The notes below the pieces were generated by a model. It searched no databases. It saw only the letters and a list, made by a program, of their open reading frames with translations, and was not told where the DNA came from. The translations under genes and the position numbers were made by a program. From contig JALUXI010000243.1 of assembly GCA_027019045.1 (NCBI GenBank), forward strand, positions 1 through 7,222: DNA of 7,222 bases. Reading direction: 5' to 3'. Source of the stretch: Piscirickettsiaceae bacterium (lineage in GTDB: Bacteria > Pseudomonadota > Gammaproteobacteria > Thiomicrospirales > Thiomicrospiraceae). Below are positions 5,524-7,222 of the stretch, in pieces (positions within the stretch are counted from its first letter, which is position 1; each line of letters starts with the position of its first letter).

Positions 5524-6315
5524 ATGAATAGAGCACTTTATGTTGCGAAAACAGGTTTGGAGGCACAAACTTTTCGTCTGGCGGCCATTTCAAACAATAT
5601 TGCAAATGCGAATACTTATGGCTATAAAACAGGGCGAGCGGAATTTGAAGATTTGCTCTATCAAAATGTCCGTCAACCTGGTGCTCAGGCAACACAAGAT
5701 GAATCGAATACGCTCCCCTCTGGATTGCAGTTGGGGACAGGGGTTAAAGCTGCTGGAGTTCAAAAGATTTTTACTCAGGGAAACCTGATGATGACTAACA
5801 ATCAATTGGATTTGGCAATTGAAGGTAGGGGATTTTTTCAGGCATTGGATCAAAATGGTAATATTATGTATACCCGCGATGGTTCATTTCAGATCAATCA
5901 GAATGGAGATTTGGTGACCTCTTCAGGGTATTTGGTTGAGCCTAATATCAATATTCCTCAAGATGCAACAAAGATCACTATTTCTCGTGATGGAACGGTT
6001 TCTGTTAAACAGCCTGGGAGTACGCAACTCAACCAAGTGGGACAGTTGCAAATTGCGACTTTTATTAACCCTGCTGGTTTAGAGGCGGTCGGGCAGAACT
6101 TTTTTACTGAAACGACGGCTTCAGGAGCGCCAACCGTGAATAATGCAGATACCGCAGAAGCTGGTGCTGTGCTTCAGGGATCTTTAGAATCTTCTAATGT
6201 GAATACAGTAGAAGAGTTGGTTGGAATGATTGAGGCTCAGCGAACCTATGAGATGAATTCCAAGGCGATTAAAGCCGCTGATGGTATGATGCAGTACCTT
6301 AATAATAATGTATAG
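5524..6315 (+). CDS. flgG: Flagellar distal rod protein FlgG
   Basis: FlgG builds the distal rod, the drive shaft that passes through the P and L rings and joins the hook. The 263-residue product has the usual length. Diagnostic segments are AAISNNIANANTYGYKTGRA near 20-39, FEDLLYQNVRQPGAQ, LPSGLQLGTGVKA, the LDLAIEGRGFF signature at 95-105, YTRDGSFQINQNGDLVTSSG, and the C-terminal LESSNVNTVEELVGMIEAQR followed by TYEMNSKAI. This is a near-textbook FlgG, with no odd insertions. AAGGGGA (5511-5517) lies 6 nt before the ATG. The flgH start follows 9 nt after the stop codon, so the two are probably translationally coupled. Confidence 0.97.
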   Translation: MNRALYVAKTGLEAQTFRLAAISNNIANANTYGYKTGRAEFEDLLYQNVRQPGAQATQDESNTLPSGLQLGTGVKAAGVQKIFTQGNLMMTNNQLDLAIEGRGFFQALDQNGNIMYTRDGSFQINQNGDLVTSSGYLVEPNINIPQDATKITISRDGTVSVKQPGSTQLNQVGQLQIATFINPAGLEAVGQNFFTETTASGAPTVNNADTAEAGAVLQGSLESSNVNTVEELVGMIEAQRTYEMNSKAIKAADGMMQYLNNNV

Positions 6316-6324
6316 GTATGAGTG

Positions 6325-7017
6325 ATGAAATATTTTAAATTAGTACTATTTTCACTCTTTCTAGGGCAGTTGGTTGGGTGTTCTAGTGCACCTGAGAGAA
6401 TGCAAAAGTTTGATTATTCTCCCGCCTATCCAGTCAATATTCCTCAGCAAGCTGCACCGAAAAATGGTTCTCTGTTTCAAGCAGGAGGGATGACGCTATT
6501 TGATGATTCACGCGCGCATAAGGTTGGGGATATTATTACAATTAAACTCAATGAGAATTTTGCAGCGAAAAAGAAAGATGAAGCTAAATTTAATAAGTCG
6601 AATAAACAGGATTATGGTGTTTCAACACCGTTGAATATATTTGGTAAAAGTGCAGATAAGGTTTTAAAAGAAGCGGGAACTTTTGGTGTGGGGTATGGTT
6701 CATCAGGTCAATTTAATGGTAAAAGTGATGTGAAACAGAACTCTAGTTTGCAAGGTTCAATTGCCGTCACGGTTGTCAAAGTGATCTCTAATGGCAACCT
6801 TGTGATTAGAGGAGAAAAGTGGATTACGATTCATGATGGGGAAGAGGTGGTGCGTTTTGCAGGGATTATTCGTCCTGAAGACATCAGCCCTGACAACACT
6901 ATCGATTCGACCAAGGTGGCTGATGTGCGTTTAATTTATAAAGATACAGGCGTAGCAGGTGATACCGCACGACCAGGTGCTGTGACTAAGTTCCTCAATA
7001 AATATTGGCCTTTATAA
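6325..7017 (+). CDS. flgH: Flagellar L-ring lipoprotein FlgH
   Basis: FlgH forms the L-ring in the outer membrane, the bushing through which the rod turns. The N-terminus is a lipoprotein signal (MKYFKLVLFSLFLGQLVGC) with lipobox LVGC, so Cys19, the only cysteine, should be lipidated after cleavage by signal peptidase II. Family segments follow: GSLFQAGGMTLFDDSRAHKV at 48-67 with VGDIITIKLNE, then GSIAVTVVKVISNGNLVIRG near 144-163, FAGIIRPEDISPDNTIDST near 178-196 and a closing KFLNKYWPL, so the gene is intact at 230 residues. ATG 6325 is preferred over the in-frame GTG at 6322. Only a weak AGG (6314-6316) precedes it, overlapping the flgG stop, which points to coupling with flgG translation. 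Confidence 0.96.
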   Translation: MKYFKLVLFSLFLGQLVGCSSAPERMQKFDYSPAYPVNIPQQAAPKNGSLFQAGGMTLFDDSRAHKVGDIITIKLNENFAAKKKDEAKFNKSNKQDYGVSTPLNIFGKSADKVLKEAGTFGVGYGSSGQFNGKSDVKQNSSLQGSIAVTVVKVISNGNLVIRGEKWITIHDGEEVVRFAGIIRPEDISPDNTIDSTKVADVRLIYKDTGVAGDTARPGAVTKFLNKYWPL

Positions 7018-7040
7018 CCCTATTCAACCTATTGAATTTT

Positions 7041-7047
7041 AGAGGAG
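7041..7047 (+). other. Shine-Dalgarno-like site with no start codon behind it
   Basis: AGAGGAG at 7041-7047 would be one of the best ribosome binding sites in the window. It lies 23 bp after the flgH stop, where flgI would normally begin. However, no ATG, GTG or TTG occurs within the usual 5-12 nt. It may be a chance purine run or a relic. Confidence 0.3.
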
Positions 7048-7081
7048 AAAGTTTTAAACTAGTCCTTACAATTTTAAACAA

Positions 7082-7111
7082 TTACAAATTGCCTTCAAAA
7101 AAAATTTGTAA
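7082..7111. repeat. 9-bp inverted repeat after flgH
   Basis: TTACAAATT (7082-7090) and AATTTGTAA (7103-7111) are exact reverse complements separated by 12 nt. The dyad is AT-rich, so it would form only a weak RNA hairpin and has no T-tract. An operator-like role or chance are both possible. Confidence 0.45.
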
Positions 7112-7121
7112 CTTTCGTTTC

Positions 7122-7200
7122 ACCGGCTTGTTTTTTCTGAGCATTTTGTGCTTATCTCATACAAGATGCTCTCTATCTCCTTTTTGCAAGCCGGTTTTTT
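7122..7200 (+). terminator. Long nested hairpin with T-tract, probable terminator of flgFGH
   Basis: The outer stem pairs ACCGGCTTG (7122-7130) with CAAGCCGGT (7187-7195), 9 bp, followed by T to 7200. Inside it a second stem pairs GAGCATTTTGT (7139-7149) with ACAAGATGCTC (7161-7171), 11 bp with one G-U pair, around an 11-nt loop. Unpaired pyrimidine-rich stretches lie at 7131-7138 and 7172-7186. The outer stem with its T-tract acts like a rho-independent terminator, but the long branched interior is unusual and could be a structured 3' RNA. Confidence 0.6.
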
Positions 7201-7222
7201 CTTTCCCTCTTTCCCTTAACTT

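Larger units (their letters stand above)
7018..7222. other. Non-coding stretch after flgH
   Basis: This 205-bp stretch to the right edge holds no convincing gene. It contains the orphan Shine-Dalgarno-like site, the AT-rich 9-bp inverted repeat and the long nested hairpin with T-tract. After the T-tract the last 22 bases are pyrimidine-rich with no promoter that I can recognise. The next gene, probably flgI in the usual order, would have to start beyond the window. Confidence 0.6.

Noticed and set aside
7032..7222. Plus-strand frame from TTG 7032 open to the window edge, with a hydrophobic stretch like a signal peptide
   Set aside because: The hydrophobic residues come from T-runs of the hairpin region, the start is TTG without a placed Shine-Dalgarno, and nothing resembles FlgI after it.
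1..7222. CRISPR array, mobile element, defence system or tRNA/rRNA
   Set aside because: There are no regularly spaced repeats, transposase-like frames, terminal repeats with target duplications, or tRNA/rRNA-like segments. The coding content is fully explained by flagellar genes.

Overview
The window is a stretch of a polar-type, sigma-54-dependent flagellar gene cluster from a Gram-negative bacterium, most likely a gammaproteobacterium. Three things point that way: an outer-membrane L-ring lipoprotein (FlgH), a FlgT-like H-ring protein next to the rod genes, and sigma-54 -24/-12 promoters in front of the structural operons. The moderately low GC content and long AT-rich intergenic stretches would suit sulfur-oxidising gammaproteobacteria such as the Thiomicrospira/Hydrogenovibrio group, but that placement is a guess. 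All recognised genes lie on the + strand.

Layout: positions 1-991 hold the 3' part of a FlgT-like gene, which is open to the left edge. Positions 992-1262 hold a probable terminator, a duplicated hairpin motif, a very good sigma-54 promoter and the flgB leader. Then come flgB, flgC, flgD and flgE (1263-4461), ending in a strong rho-independent terminator. Positions 4462-4747 hold that terminator, a second sigma-54-like promoter and a strong inverted repeat in the flgF leader. Then come flgF, flgG and flgH (4748-7017). Positions 7018-7222 hold no convincing gene, but contain an inverted repeat and a long nested hairpin followed by a T-tract. flgI, the usual next gene, does not start inside the window.

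How the genes work together: FlgB, FlgC, FlgF and FlgG build the rod across the periplasm. FlgH forms the L-ring bushing in the outer membrane. FlgD is the scaffold that caps the growing hook, FlgE is the hook subunit, and FlgT-like proteins form an extra ring around the basal body in vibrios and relatives. The predicted mature axial proteins contain no cysteine, and the only cysteine in FlgH is its lipidation site.

The genes are ordinary. The most interesting signal is regulatory. The two sigma-54 promoters share a gap-free module of about 59 bp with about 40 identical positions: a TTATCGGC box, then TTTA, then the 14-mer TTAAAAGTTGGCAT, all at identical spacing. Read on the minus strand, the same box gives TAAAG-N13-GCCGATAA twice, which closely resembles a sigma-28 (FliA) promoter pointing back towards the preceding gene. 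No CRISPR array, mobile element, tRNA or rRNA was seen.
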